The notes under the pieces are model-generated. The model made no database searches, was not told the origin of the DNA, and saw nothing but the letters and a program-made list of their open reading frames with translations. 64,000 bases of DNA from Margaritifera margaritifera (lineage: Eukaryota > Mollusca > Bivalvia > Unionida > Margaritiferidae). The translations under genes were made by a program, and so were the position numbers. Every line of letters begins with the position of its first letter. The first letter of the stretch is position 1. This document shows positions 35,526 through 46,740 of this stretch, piece after piece. The stretch is from contig JAQPZY010001621.1 in the NCBI GenBank assembly GCA_029931535.1, positions 1,116,001 to 1,180,000 on the forward strand, given 5' to 3'.

Positions 35526-35847
35526 CATCTCGCACCAGGTATTTGAAAATTAATGAAAAAAAAAAAGAAAGGAATTCGCATTAAATGTCATGAAGTTAAC
35601 GTGATATGGTGGGTAGTCAACTAAATTTTATATACATTTATTACATGCACGAATAAAATTGAATTTAACTAAAAAAAATTCGATCAAAAACCGAATAACG
35701 CGTTAGGAGCAAACAAACCCAGTGCAACTTCCAATGAAGAAACAAAAATGTATTTTTATTACATCTTACGTTACATGAAACTGAAGCCTTAGAAATACGT
35801 GTACAATTGTCAACTATGCACAAATAATGTTAAAAATTGCAACAACA

Positions 35848-35889
35848 AAATAAATAAATAAATAAATAAATAAGTAAATAAATAAATAA

Positions 35890-35923
<34 letters not shown>
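35848..35923. repeat. (AAAT)n and (AAT)n microsatellite
   Basis: Compound AT-rich simple repeat immediately outside the right end of the 3.4-kb element. Confidence 0.95.
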
Positions 35924-35924
<1 letters not shown>

Positions 35925-36217
35925 TTTCTGCTTATCCTTAGCATCCCACCAGGTTACGCACAACATCGGAAGCAATATCAAACATTCGGAGTCGGAGTCG
36001 GAGTAGATACAAAATTGTGTATCTAATCTCGACTGAGTCACTTATTATTGGTGTTAATATTTATGAAAATTTCAAATGATTCCAGATTTGCAAGCGACAG
36101 CTGGAGTTTCATAATTCTGATAAAGGCTGGTTCTCTGTCTCTCATAACGTTAGTTTATATTTTTGGCTGTCACCATTCACATTCTGTTGTCCTCCTTTCA
36201 ATATCCCATCTTTACAG

Positions 36218-36618
36218 TGTTACGACTAGGGGTAATGTAACAAAAGAAAAGACTCAAACAAGCTTTCAAGATTTAAAATACAAATATTTAATTTCCTAAA
36301 ATATTAAAATATTTCAACAAACAATCAAAGTGAAAGAATTAAAAATAACTTACAGTATAGAATATCCTTAAAAGTCCTAAATTGTTCTAAAGTTCACTGA
36401 TCCGGAAGTTAATCCAAATATTCCGAATGAAGTAGGTTCCGAATGAAACCTTTACTGTACTGATGTACTAATAAGAATCAGCTACATCCAAGTGTTATAA
36501 ATTCCAAAGAGTCCTTGTGAATATGGAATATCACAAGTTCTAGAAATGTTTCCGATAATTCCACGGAGCTGTATAATTATTAAAGTTTAAGACACAGTAC
36601 TTAATCCTAAATGTACTG

Positions 36619-36684
<66 letters not shown>

Positions 36685-37192
36685 TGAAGTAGAATATCCA
36701 CACACAAAATGAACCAATCTCGTTTTATGACCTCTCAGGCTGAACGAACTATGAACGAATGCCTAAACACAGTAATACATCCTATTATATAGCTTCTGAC
36801 TGCGCAAAACAGAATAAGGAAAAAACAATTTAAACTGTATTGCGACTTAGAAACAATTTAATCCTTCTAGATTACAACCCTCTCCGAAACAAGCAGAAAC
36901 TAGGTTATACGTGACACCGCTAAAGTACCTATGCACTAACGTTTTTACCAGTCAATAAAGTATTGACTCTAAATGAAATCATAGAATCTAGGTCAGAAGT
37001 CCAACCCTCACGCGTTAAATCACGTGATATACTAATGCTATAAGCGAAAATATTTCTCAAGTCCTAATGTACTGAGTCACATTGAAATACCGTATTTGTA
37101 CTTTCTGCAAGACGACAGCTGTTAGACTATTATGCAGAGATCATAAACCCATGCTATTATTTAAAAACGAAATAATACATAATTCCGTAACA
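36218..37192 (-). mobile_element. solo LTR-like element, 975 bp
   Basis: It starts TGTTACGACTA and ends GTAACA, flanked by ACAG on both sides (36214-36217 and 37193-37196), a perfect 4-bp target duplication. It belongs to the same family as 40478-41289, 41985-42786 and 48426-49393, sharing the GTAATGTAACA(G/A)AAGAAA start. Orientation is minus, inferred from the primer-binding site beside the 48.4-kb copy. It contains a 56-bp (AT)n run near 36625. It lies 97 bp upstream of lectin exon D. Confidence 0.75.
36625..36681. repeat. (AT)n microsatellite
   Basis: About 28 AT units inside the solo LTR. Confidence 0.97.
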
Positions 37193-37289
37193 ACAGACTG
37201 TATGTTAAAGAACGTTTCCACGATCCTTGTGTATGTACACATTATCTCAGTATGGTATAAGTGTATTAATCTGATTCTTTACATTTTAG

Positions 37290-37576
37290 CACTGGATATG
37301 CTGTACCTTCCTAGTACATATGCCTCAAAAGACCTGCCTGACATGGAAAATGACCCTGGTGTTTTGTTGTTCGAACGATGGTGGCCCCCTCTGCTAGACG
37401 GGATCTCATTGGCTAATTCACCGGAACTTGCATCAGTGGATGTGAATCACGAGACCGACTGCGCATATCGGTGTTTCACAGTGGAAAACTGTCGAGCTTT
37501 TCTGCTGCACTGTATTTCATCCAGAAAATGCAACGGTTATCAGTGTACACTGCTTTCAGATGTTGCAAAAATATGA
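37290..37576 (+). CDS. final exon: PAN/apple-like cysteine-rich segment and stop
   Basis: The acceptor TTACATTTTAG ends at 37289. The exon begins in phase 1, which fits exon C and gives KKP at the join, and runs 95 codons to TGA at 37574-37576. After a linker (LYLPSTYASKDLPDMEND, RWWPPLLDG) comes ETDCAYRCFTVENCRAF, then HCISSRKC and GYQCTLLS. The C-x3-C-x5-C-xAF spacing and final CTLLS strand resemble the core of PAN/apple domains, which bind proteins or carbohydrates outside cells. CTLD plus PAN is a plausible secreted-lectin layout in invertebrates. The open frame continues upstream into the solo LTR, but the splice site and composition make 37290 the better boundary. An AATAAA at 38049 may be the poly(A) signal. 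Confidence 0.75.
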
Positions 37577-38880
37577 GAATCTATCGAATCAGATAGAGCT
37601 TTTGTATAACTCCACACTTATAATTTGAATATTACATCAATCTTCCTATATATTGAAAAATATCAACATTGTCAAAAAAAAAATTAAAAAAAACCCCACT
37701 CCAAGTCTGTGTGAATTAAAAGAAAAACTCAAACTCGCCGACAGGTGTGGTAAATGGTCTTGTGGTGACTATGAGGCATATTTCAATATTTAGACGTTTC
37801 GATTTAATGTAGCAAGAATTTTGAAAAGAAATTCATTCTGATAGTATTTGATATTTAATCATTAATCAGGGGAACATTTTTAAATTTTTTTTTTCTTACT
37901 TTCACTTTTAAAAAAACATTCTCATTCTATTTTTCAGATGTTATTATATGCAATTATTGTTGATTCCGCCAGTTGATTAAATGGTGAAAATTAAGATTGA
38001 AGTGTAACTTTCAAATTTTTTTTGCACCATTAGAGCCGAAATTTGAGAAAATAAATCAAATAAAGTTTAATGGCCTTTTGAAGCTTTATTTTTATGGTCA
38101 ACAAATCTGCCTTTTTCATTATTTTGCTGAAGATTGAGTTTATTTTTCTTCCACGTGAGTTTGAATCTAGTAAATTATACAACGTTCATATATTTTTGGA
38201 AGCAACCCCTGAGTTTTTGTTTTTCTAAAGTTTTATTGTAAACAAATTAGAACAATAAAGTAAGTTGATGAGTATCTCGTCTACAGACGAATAGGAGATA
38301 ACAGTCTTGAATTCAAGGATTTGAGTACGTTCAATAAGTGTTTAGTCTCTACTAGTAACGCGTCTGTGAGGGTGGTAAAAATATAATCTGCGACGGTAAA
38401 ACCACTATCTATTTCTTTAGATCTTCAAATACAAAATTGCTATAAGCACATTTTAACACATTTAGAAAAAACATAGTATCTTTATTTAGGTGGATGTCAC
38501 AAATTGCGTCATGACGTAACTATGGCGCCAACATTTCTGACATATCATAAGAGGATAATAGTCTTGTATTTGAGGACGTTAGCACGGTTTGAGTGTCAAA
38601 AGTTTAGGGTTTTTTTTCTTCAAAAGTGGAACGTACTATAAAGGTCATTTTTATGCACTGGAAGTATGTGATTATTTTTCACATGCGGACAAATTGATTT
38701 GTGACTTTGTTTTGTTGAAGAAAGTTTTAACTTTTACAAAGTTAAGTTTGAAACTGGATATTTCTACTTTACTGGGTTCAATTAGCCTAAAAGTAGGTTA
38801 GGGTCAGCCAAAAGAAATTCCGTTTTATATCGTTTGAAGCTTGTCACAGGCGCTACAGTCAAAAGTAAGGGTGAGATTAA
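37577..38880. other. 3' flank, nothing recognised
   Basis: AT-rich sequence that may include the 3' UTR of the lectin gene (possible poly(A) signal AATAAA at 38049). No other feature is supported. Confidence 0.45.
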
Positions 38881-39345
38881 TAGTTATGGGGGACAATATG
38901 GAGTATATGGTAATTTAGCATATGTTTTGGGATGGTAGAGGGTCTATGGAAATTTAAGATTACGTTCTTGACGGTATGGAGTCTATGGGAATTTAACACA
39001 AAGTTTGGATCGATATTGCGTCTATGGGGATTTAATAATAGGTTTATGACTTTATGGGGTCTATGGAAATTTAACATTACGTTTGCGACGGTATAGAGAC
39101 ATATTTAGGGACACTATGGGAACGACTGGGGGAGGGGGTCGATGTGTACTATGGAGAGCTGTGTTGGCATACTATGGAGACATTGATTTGGGGAGGGGTC
39201 TATGTACCATGGGAATGTATGTAAATTTAACGTTATCGGTCACTATGGAGATGTATGGAAATTTAACATGGGTAGGACATTATGTGAATGTATTGATAGG
39301 TCAGGATGGGGCCCTATGGAAATTTAACATGGGAATGGAACAGAA
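38881..39345 (+). repeat. diverged tandem array, TCTATGGAAATTTAAC units
   Basis: Irregular units of 50-60 bp share TATGG(G)GTCTATGG(A/G)AATTTAA. The same units occur in the opposite orientation at 42850-44350. Confidence 0.75.
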
Positions 39346-40477
39346 GCATATATACAGACCAATACACACCAAATTAAAGAAAACATCCAGACATGAAAAC
39401 CAAATTTTTAAAAAATGTTTTGACCAATGCCCTCTGTGAGAAGCACATTAATATGTATTTGCGCTGTATTTTCGATTTTTGTAATTTTTTTTATACTGTT
39501 TGAAAACAGAATGAATCGATTTGGTGTTTAAAATGCATAATTAAAATTATGCAGATAATTTTGTCGTCTGTTCAAACCATGCTATCAAAGAACGCCACAG
39601 CCAGATAGGAAGGATGGTTTATAATAATAAATGCACTGTCGCAGTAGTGGCAAATATATAATTGTAGGCTATAATGAACATTTGAATCTGAACCTGGTTT
39701 ACTTCGCTCTCTATTACAGCAGTTGTAAAAAGTCTTTACATGCGTCGCTTAGAATTGTTTTTATTATATTCACATCATGAAGAATTGAAAAGATATTGCT
39801 CTGCAAAGTAAACAATATCATAAACGTTCATCGTTACCCTTATACGTTTTATGTCATTTGTTTAGAGTTGCTTTTATTAAGTCAATATTTCCGATTTCTT
39901 CACAATGCGATTCCTGATTCATAAAAGATTAATATTTACTGAGGATGTGAATGACCACCGAATATGGCTGAATGATAAGAATAATAATCTCTATTAAATG
40001 TGTGTGATTTGTATTTTATGATCACTGTCAAACAGGAAACATGGTGGTAACAATGTTCATGTTTGTAACAACTGTTGTTAGAGTGAGAAAAAAAAAATGA
40101 AATTGGTGCTATTGCCATGCAGTATCATTGACCAGTCAAAATGTTGTTCCAGGTGGCGTATGATCAAGATATTCTCGAGTTATACCATTGCTGACGTAAA
40201 CAGAAACACCGTTTTTGTATTTCTAAGTTTCCTTAAACTATGACGCTTAAATAGCACGAACGTTTTTCACATTCCGTGGATAAAAGAAAAAAAAATTACA
40301 ATGTGCGAGAAAAGTATCCCACTCACATTATCGAATTGATGCGTATAGAAACACCTATTTATGGTTAGTGAACATAAATATCAACATATAGTCAGATGCT
40401 ATAAACACTTACTCTTGTATCGGGTGAGTTGCTAAACGGAAGTAGTACAGCTACTCATGAGGTTTTCCTGTTGCTTG
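39346..40477. other. nothing recognised
   Basis: AT-rich sequence with no coding or repeat structure seen. Confidence 0.5.
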
Positions 40478-41289
40478 TGTTATGCATGATGTTTAAATAA
40501 TATTATAAATATTTTAGGAAATTATAAATGTTTATTGACTTTAATATTTGCTTAAACCTTAAAGTTAAGTATCATATTGACATGTTTAGCTATTGTCCTT
40601 GAATTAGGTTGTTTACTTAGTATTTGAGTTCAAGGACGGTTTTGGTAAACAAGTTGTTTATTCCATTTGAGGTCAGGGTTGATTTTGTTTACAGATAAAA
40701 CCAGAATTTCCTTTAGAGTTATGTGTCAAAAGTCACATACACTATATATATTCTAGAACATTCTGTCATGTGACCTATCTTTATATATACAATGTTTAGT
40801 CGACAGTTTTTCAGTTTCGACCTTAACATCAGTCTTTAAAGAGCCATTACAGTTGTGAAAAATCATTCCAAATTCAGAGAGAGGAATTATTTAAAATATT
40901 CATTGGATTATAAAAGTGCTCATAGACTTTTGGATTTGGATTTTTAACTGATGATTTTGGGATTCAGGTGAACTTAATCAAATATATTCTGGAGTGCTTC
41001 ATTTTGGCACATCAGCATATTCAAGACTACTGGCAAATCAATACATTAAAGACTATTGACACATCAATATATTCAAGGATACAATCATTCGTTTGGAACC
41101 TTTTATATTTAGGACTTGTGATTAGGACACTTAGGATTATTGGATTATTTGGATTTTAATTCACGTTACTGTAAGTGTGTTTTGATTTTCAATTTTATTA
41201 TCAAGACATAAACTGCTTGATGATTTTTACTTGATTTGTTGGTTTCACTTCTTTCTGTTACATTTTTCTTAGACCATAGATTCGTAACA
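40478..41289 (+). mobile_element. solo LTR-like element, 812 bp
   Basis: It begins TGTTATGCATGATG and ends CGTAACA, with CTTG directly repeated on both sides (40474-40477 and 41290-41293). Its inverse is clearly similar to 41985-42786 along the whole length. No primer-binding site or gag follows, so it is a solo LTR. Confidence 0.8.
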
Positions 41290-41411
41290 CTTGTCAATAA
41301 AATATTTGATACTGCACAGAAGAAAAAAAAAAGGAATCCGGGCAGTATGTTTGAGACATTAATACAAGAGAAATATTAAGATGCGCATAAATTTTTGTTT
41401 GGTGATTTAAG

Positions 41412-41560
41412 GCACAGTAACACAAGAAGGTTATTTAGTCTAGAGGCAAATGCCCAAGGACACACTATGGTAGCTAACCCTTGTTGTTCATATGGTAGGA
41501 TTCGAACCAGCACCTTTCGGTTGCGAGTCCGGCATGCTCACCACTGAGCCACTGCGGCTA
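41412..41560 (-). mobile_element. tRNA-derived SINE, truncated
   Basis: Minus strand: a tRNA-like head TAGCCGCAGTGGCTCAGTGG (A box), then GGTTCGAATCC (B box), followed by the GTGTCCTTGGGCA core shared with the other SINEs here. The tail is missing. Confidence 0.7.
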
Positions 41561-41631
41561 CTGCCTCCATGTGCCGCCTATAACGACATGCAGGAGGGCA
41601 CATTGGCCAATTCTAAATTTCCTATGCCCCC

Positions 41632-41960
41632 ATTATTAGTTTGTTTGTAAGTGTGGGCGTTCGTCTGTAAAGAAAGTGTCTTTGTTATAAGATCCCATCT
41701 CCCATCGCCATTATCGATTTGTATGTAGGTGTGAGTGTTTGTCTGCAAAAAAGTGTGTTTGTCATCATATCCTATCATCCATATTCCCTTATTCGTTTGT
41801 AGGTGTGGGTGATTGTCTGTCAGAAAAGTGTGTTTATCTTTCATAAGGTATGTGTTTGTCTGTCTCTCCATCATGTTAAAAGTCCCAGTGTGTGTTTCTT
41901 TGCAACGGCGCATCTTTGTCATCGTATCATACCCCTTCTCTCACTAGACAGATTAGTGTG
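41632..41960. repeat. diverged tandem repeat, GTTTGTAxGTGTGGGxG units
   Basis: Irregular units of roughly 75-95 bp, each with GTTTGTA(A/G)GTGTGGG, GTCTGT(A/C)A and AAGTGT(C/G)TTTGT, lie between the SINE and the second solo LTR. Confidence 0.6.
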
Positions 41961-41984
41961 TAAGTTTGGGATGTTAGGTTGTAA

Positions 41985-42786
41985 TGTTACGACTATATGG
42001 TCTTAAAGTAATGTAACAGAAAGAAAGTTAAACCAACAAATCGAGTAAAAATCAACAAGCAATTTATTTCTAGATAATTAAAATGAAAATCAAAAGGCAC
42101 TTACAGTAATGTGAATTAAATTCCAAAAAAAATCCAGAATGTATTAATCACAAGTCCTAAAATATAGAATGCTCCGAGTGAACTACGATATCCTTGAATG
42201 TGCTGATGTGCCAATAGTCTTTAATGTCCTGATATGCTTGTAGTCTTTAATATGATGATGTGCCAACATGAAATACTCCAGAATATCTTTGAATAAGTTC
42301 ACATAAATCCAAAAATAATCAATTCAAAACCCAAAATCCAAAAGTCTATGAGCACTTGTATAATCCAATGAATATTTTAAATAATTCCTCTCTCTGAATT
42401 TGGAATGATTTTTCACAACTGTAATGACTCCTTACAGACTGATTGTAAGGTCGAAACTTAAAACTGTCGACTAAACATGGTATATATAAAGACATGACAG
42501 AATGTCCTAAAAAATTATATGGTGTATGTGACTTTTAACACACAACTGTAAAGGAAATTCTAGTTTTAACTGTAAGCAAAATCAACCCTGACCTCAAATT
42601 AAATAAACAACTTGTTTATCAAAACCGTCCTTGAACTCAAATAATAAATAAACAACATAATTCAAGGACAATAGCTAAACGTGTAAACCTTATACATAAC
42701 ATTAAGGTTTGAGCAAATATTAAAGTCAAGAAACATTTATAATTTCCTAAAATATTTATAATATTATATAAACATCATACATAACA
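41985..42786 (-). mobile_element. solo LTR-like element, 802 bp
   Basis: It begins TGTTACGACTA and ends CATAACA, flanked by GTAA and GTGA, a 4-bp target duplication with one change. It is the inverse of 40478-41289. The two copies face each other across 700 bp and could form a large hairpin. Confidence 0.75.
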
Positions 42787-42849
42787 GTGATGATTTGTGT
42801 TTCTTAGTAAAACTAAGTGTTTGTCTGTCATTAGGCCTAGTTTTCTCTG

Positions 42850-44350
42850 TCTATCCATGTGTTCCATTCCCATGTTACATTTCCATAGGGGATAAATGTA
42901 ACTCTCCTAACCATGAAGCCGAATTTATAACTTGTGACCTTATTTTGACAAAGTTGACACAATGTTAGTTGTAGCGTTCCTTGATAGCTCAGTTTGTGTG
43001 GAGGACAAAATTATCAGCGGAATTTTAATTTGCTATTTTAAACACCACAACGATAATTTTTTTAATTAAATATTAGAAAATGGACCATGAAAATAAAGAA
43101 TTAAGCAAAACATTTATAGAAAATTGATTTCTCTCTCTCTCTCTCTCTCTCAGTAACAATACAAATTGCTATCTTTTTCATCTCTTGAATAATTTTATTT
43201 GAAACTGACTTTCACTTTTAAAGTTTACAAATTGAGAATCGATAGTTTAAATAAATCGCATATGTTGCAATAACAAGTCCATCGCTTGTATTGAAGACAT
43301 GTCAGAACAATCTGTTAAGTTGGTTATTTAGTGCACTGGTGAAGAAACCAAGCTTCATATATGGCTGTTTGGTTCCTTGATAGCTCAATCTGTGTGTTTT
43401 GTCTGTATATCCATGTGTTCCATTCCCATGTTAAATTTCCATAGTGACCAAATATATATCTCCTAACCATGAAGCCAAAATCATAACTTGTCATCTTGTT
43501 TTGACAAAGTTGATACAATCATTGTAGTAGCGTTCCTTGATAGCTCAGTTTGATCAGATGACAAATTTATCAACAGAATTTTAAGTTGCTATTTCGAACA
43601 GGACAATGGTATATTTTTAATTAATATTAGAGAATAGACATACAAAATTGAGAATTAAGCAAAAATGCGTAGAAGTTTGCTTATTTCTGTTTGTCTAACA
43701 ATAACAATCGGTATCTTTTTCTTCTCCTGAATCAACTAATTTCAGTTGAAATTCTAGTTTTTAAATAATTTTCTTACGTAAAATTGCTTTTAGCCAACAA
43801 TGTGGCACATTCTTTAAATTTTTATTTGAAGTTGGCTTCAATTTTTAAGTTTAAATAATGTAAAAGGAAATTATTGAGAATCAAGCGTTTTTAAAACTTC
43901 ACAAATATCACAAGAAAAAAAATCCATTGTTTGCATTGTAATCAAGCCAACAACGAACTCTAAGGAAGGTCACTGGGTGCATTGGAACAGTATACCTTTG
44001 TATACGTGGGTGTTGTCTGTAATTAGATGTTTTTCTCTGCATGTCGATGTATTAAATTCCCATGTTAAATTTTCATAGGGCCCAATATTTACCCATCATG
44101 TTCATTTTCCATATTGGTACTATAGTGACCCTCCCAAACGTAAAATTAAATTCCCACAAACCCAACACCGACACAAACGTAATGCTCAGTTCCCATTAGC
44201 CCCCATTGTGACATCCGTAATGTTACATTTCCATAGACGCTATATCGTCCCGAAAATTATGCTAATTCTCATTAGACCTCATAGTGACCCATCCATTTTA
44301 AATTCACATACATCCCCATAGCATCTCATCCAGTAGAAAGTATGCCAGAA
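42850..44350 (-). repeat. diverged tandem array, inverse of the 38.9-kb array
   Basis: Units contain CATGTTA(A/C)ATTTCCATAG followed by variable sequence, spaced 50-500 bp, with clustered copies at 44.05-44.32 kb. Two longer units (42.96-43.10 and 43.49-43.63 kb) share TAGCGTTCCTTGATAGCTCA. A (TC)n tract lies at 43131-43151. Confidence 0.65.
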
Positions 44351-44388
44351 AGTCAAATAGCCCTTACGCCCATCAGCGTGACCCATCC

Positions 44389-45165
44389 ATGGCTCCCCCG
44401 GCTTCATTATCCTGTCCACTTTCGGATGATCAGCTAGCTGTTGTGGCAAAGCAAGTGGTGGACCAAGTCGCTGTAAAGTTGATGCAGTTCTTGGTGGTCC
44501 AAAACATACCTATAGTTTACTCAGACCCTAGTGTCAGGTAATCCTATAGTTTACTCAGACCCCAGTTCAGGTAATCCTCTAGTCTACTCAGACCCCAGTG
44601 TCAGGTAATCCAATAGTTTACTCAGACCCCAGTGTCAGGTAATACTATAGTTTACTCAGACCCCAGTGTCAGGTAATCCAATAGTTTACTCAGACCCCAG
44701 TGTCAGGTAATCCTATAGTTTACTCAGACCCCAGTGTCAGGTAATCCAATAGTTTACTCAGACTCCAGTGTCAGGTAATCCTATAGTCTACTCAGACCCT
44801 AGTGTCAGGTAATCCTGTAGTTTACTCAGACCCCAGTGTCAGGTAATCCTATAGTTTACTCAGACCCCAGTGTCAGTTAATCCTATAGTTTACTCAGACC
44901 CCAGTGTCAGGTAATATAATATAGTCTACTCAGACCCAAGTGTCAGGTAATGTGCTTCAGTTGGAAACAGTTATTGACTGTTATTCCTAACATTCACCAA
45001 ACTGGTAGCGTAGCTGAGGACCTTGCTTGTAACGTCTTGGACACACTCAGACAACGGATCGCCAATGGCGATTACATAAATCTTGGCACACTACTGGCTA
45101 AACCGTTTTCTGTTGAGGACCAATCCAAACATATATCAGTTGTCGATGATTACTTGGTATTATAA
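44389..45165 (+). pseudogene. DIRS gag-like relic split by a 34-bp array
   Basis: It starts MAPPASLSCPLSDDQLAVV, continues with VVDQVAVKLMQFLV, and stops when the 34-bp repeat begins within the codons for VYSDPSVR. The second part (44950-45165) reads GSVAEDLACNVLDTLRQRI, GDYINLGTLLAKP and a VDDYLVL end. A helical, charged N-terminal protein upstream of a DIRS-type RT fits gag. The repeat length is not a multiple of three, so the array shifts the frame. Confidence 0.5.
44511..44950. repeat. 34-bp minisatellite, about 13 copies
   Basis: The unit contains TATAGTTTACTCAGACCCCA then GTGTCAGGTAATCC. Copies differ by one or two bases. The first copy overlaps the gag-like coding end. Confidence 0.95.
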
Positions 45166-45247
45166 CCTAGGTCATCACTTGCTAAACAAAATTGTATTAA
45201 TCAGTGCGCAGATGCTTTTATCATCTGTATGAGTATTTATTCAGCCG

Positions 45248-45471
45248 CTTACTCATCATCGGTAGGTGGCTTACTTAAGTATATGCACACAGGCAGACTT
45301 GGGCTTACTCATCATCGGTAGGTGGCTTACTTAAGTATATGCACACAAGCAGACTTGGGCTTACTCATCATCGGTAGGTGGCTTACTTAAGTATATGCAC
45401 ACAGGCAGACTTGGGCTTACTCATCATCGGTAGGTGGCTTACTTAAGTATATGCACACAGGCAGACTTGGG
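45248..45471. repeat. 56-bp minisatellite, four copies
   Basis: Nearly identical units with CTTACTCATCATCGGTAGGT and GCACACAGGCAGACTTGGG. High identity means a recent expansion. Confidence 0.96.
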
Positions 45472-45715
45472 GCTCAGCGCTATAAAGGTCTAGGATGGAA
45501 ATCCTGTGACGAGCATTTTCGATTAAAATAAAAAGCAAAAATTCCTGCAGCATCCTGGAGATTAGTAGATCAAGAACATTGACTTTTGTATATGTACTAT
45601 GGTCATAGTTCATCCTCCCTTGCCCCTCCCCCTCATCTGCAATTAATTAGATTAAGCACCCATTATATGATTATAATTATAATTACTCAGTTATTTTGTT
45701 TCCTTATTTGCGTAA

Positions 45716-46740
45716 ATGCTCAGGGAACCATCCTTCGCTATGATTCCCAACTTTTCTAATTATAGGTCAAGCACTATTGTCCAAGAAGGCATGTCTTTTC
45801 GTTTTCCACAGCAAGGTTTTGCCCCACGTCAATACATCAACTGCAATCCAATTACATCACACCCAACTCTAAGAGGCGCATTTAGACCTTCATACTCGCG
45901 CCAAGACCCCAATTAAAGTCGATGTGCTCCTTACTCTCTTACAAACTTATCCTCTTAAAGATCCCACAGAGGAGCTAATTGAAGGTTTTACTAATGCTTT
46001 TTACTTGCGCTATAATGGTCCCAGAGCGGCTAACAATTGTCAAAACGTGGCTTCAGTTAAAGAAAACGAGCTGGAAGCTTTAAATAAAGTTATGAAAGAA
46101 GTTCAGCTGGGCAGGATAGCAGGTCCATTTGATTATAGGCCATGGACCACTTTCAGGTTGTCTCCAATTCGCTTAGTTCCCAAGAAAGATGGTATTTGGA
46201 GACTAATACGCCATTCGTCCTATCCTAAAGGGGAATGTGTGAACGATTTTATTGATCAAAGTATGTGTTCCGTTCAGTACTCGTCATTTGATCATGCCAT
46301 AGAAATAATAAGTAATCTTGGTCATGGTACTTTACTTGGTAAGATGATTATCAAATCTCCATTGGTCATGGTACTTTACTTGTTAAGATGATTATCAAAT
46401 CTCCATTGGTCATGGTACTTTACTTGTTAAGATGATTATCAAATCTCCATTGGACATGGTACTTTACTTGTTAAGATGATTATCAAATCTTCATTGGTCA
46501 TGGTACTTTACTTGGTAAGATGATTATCAAATCTCCATTGGTCATGGTACTTTACTTGTTAAGATGATTATCAAATCTCCATTCAGACTTCTTCCGCTTA
46601 ACCCTATAGAGTTTGAGCTTCTCGGTTTGAAGCTTATAGACAAATTATTTTATTGACAAGTGCCTTCCCACTGGATGTTCGGGGTCATGTGCCCTATTCG
46701 AAAAATGTTCATCCTTATTGGAGGGACAATAAAGTTTAAG
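45716..46740 (+). pseudogene. DIRS reverse transcriptase relic
   Basis: The leading segment (45716-45916) includes FRFPQQGFAPRQY. The RT then opens at 45924: LEALNKVMKEVQLGRIAGPF, RLSPIRLVPKKDGIWRLI, SYPKGECVNDFID and CSVQYSSFDHAIEII, all hallmarks of DIRS-type RT fingers and palm. At the motif A position (LLGKMIIKS, where family members have MDIKSAF) a 44-bp unit is repeated six times and destroys the frame. FRLLPLNPIEFELLG follows the array, then fragments with YFDKCLP-like and GCSV-like character near 46.65 kb. Confidence 0.8.
46318..46584. repeat. 44-bp minisatellite, about six copies, inside the RT
   Basis: Units TTGGTCATGGTACTTTACTT then G(G/T)TAAGATGATTATCAAATC repeat with single-base differences. 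Confidence 0.95.

Larger units (their letters stand above)
32434..35843 (-). mobile_element. 3.4-kb element with long inverted repeats, family not recognised
   Basis: Arms at 32434-32815 and about 35330-35843 are inverse copies. Both begin (G)GTTGCA, then AACATTATTTGTGCATAG, AGTTTCATGTAACGTAAGAT, TTAACTTCATGACA and GATGTAGGTGTACGGTTT. The inner right arm carries three 62-bp subterminal repeats. Between the arms is a minus-strand coding relic that I cannot assign. Long TIRs with subterminal repeats are typical of cut-and-paste or self-synthesising DNA transposons. No target duplication was identified. It sits in lectin intron 3. Confidence 0.75.

Noticed and set aside
40478..42786. One foldback transposon with 800-bp arms
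   Set aside because: Each arm has its own TG...CA ends and its own 4-bp target duplication, which fits two solo LTRs better.
44511..45471. CRISPR-like regular repeats
   Set aside because: Units are head-to-tail without unique spacers, and the DNA is eukaryotic.
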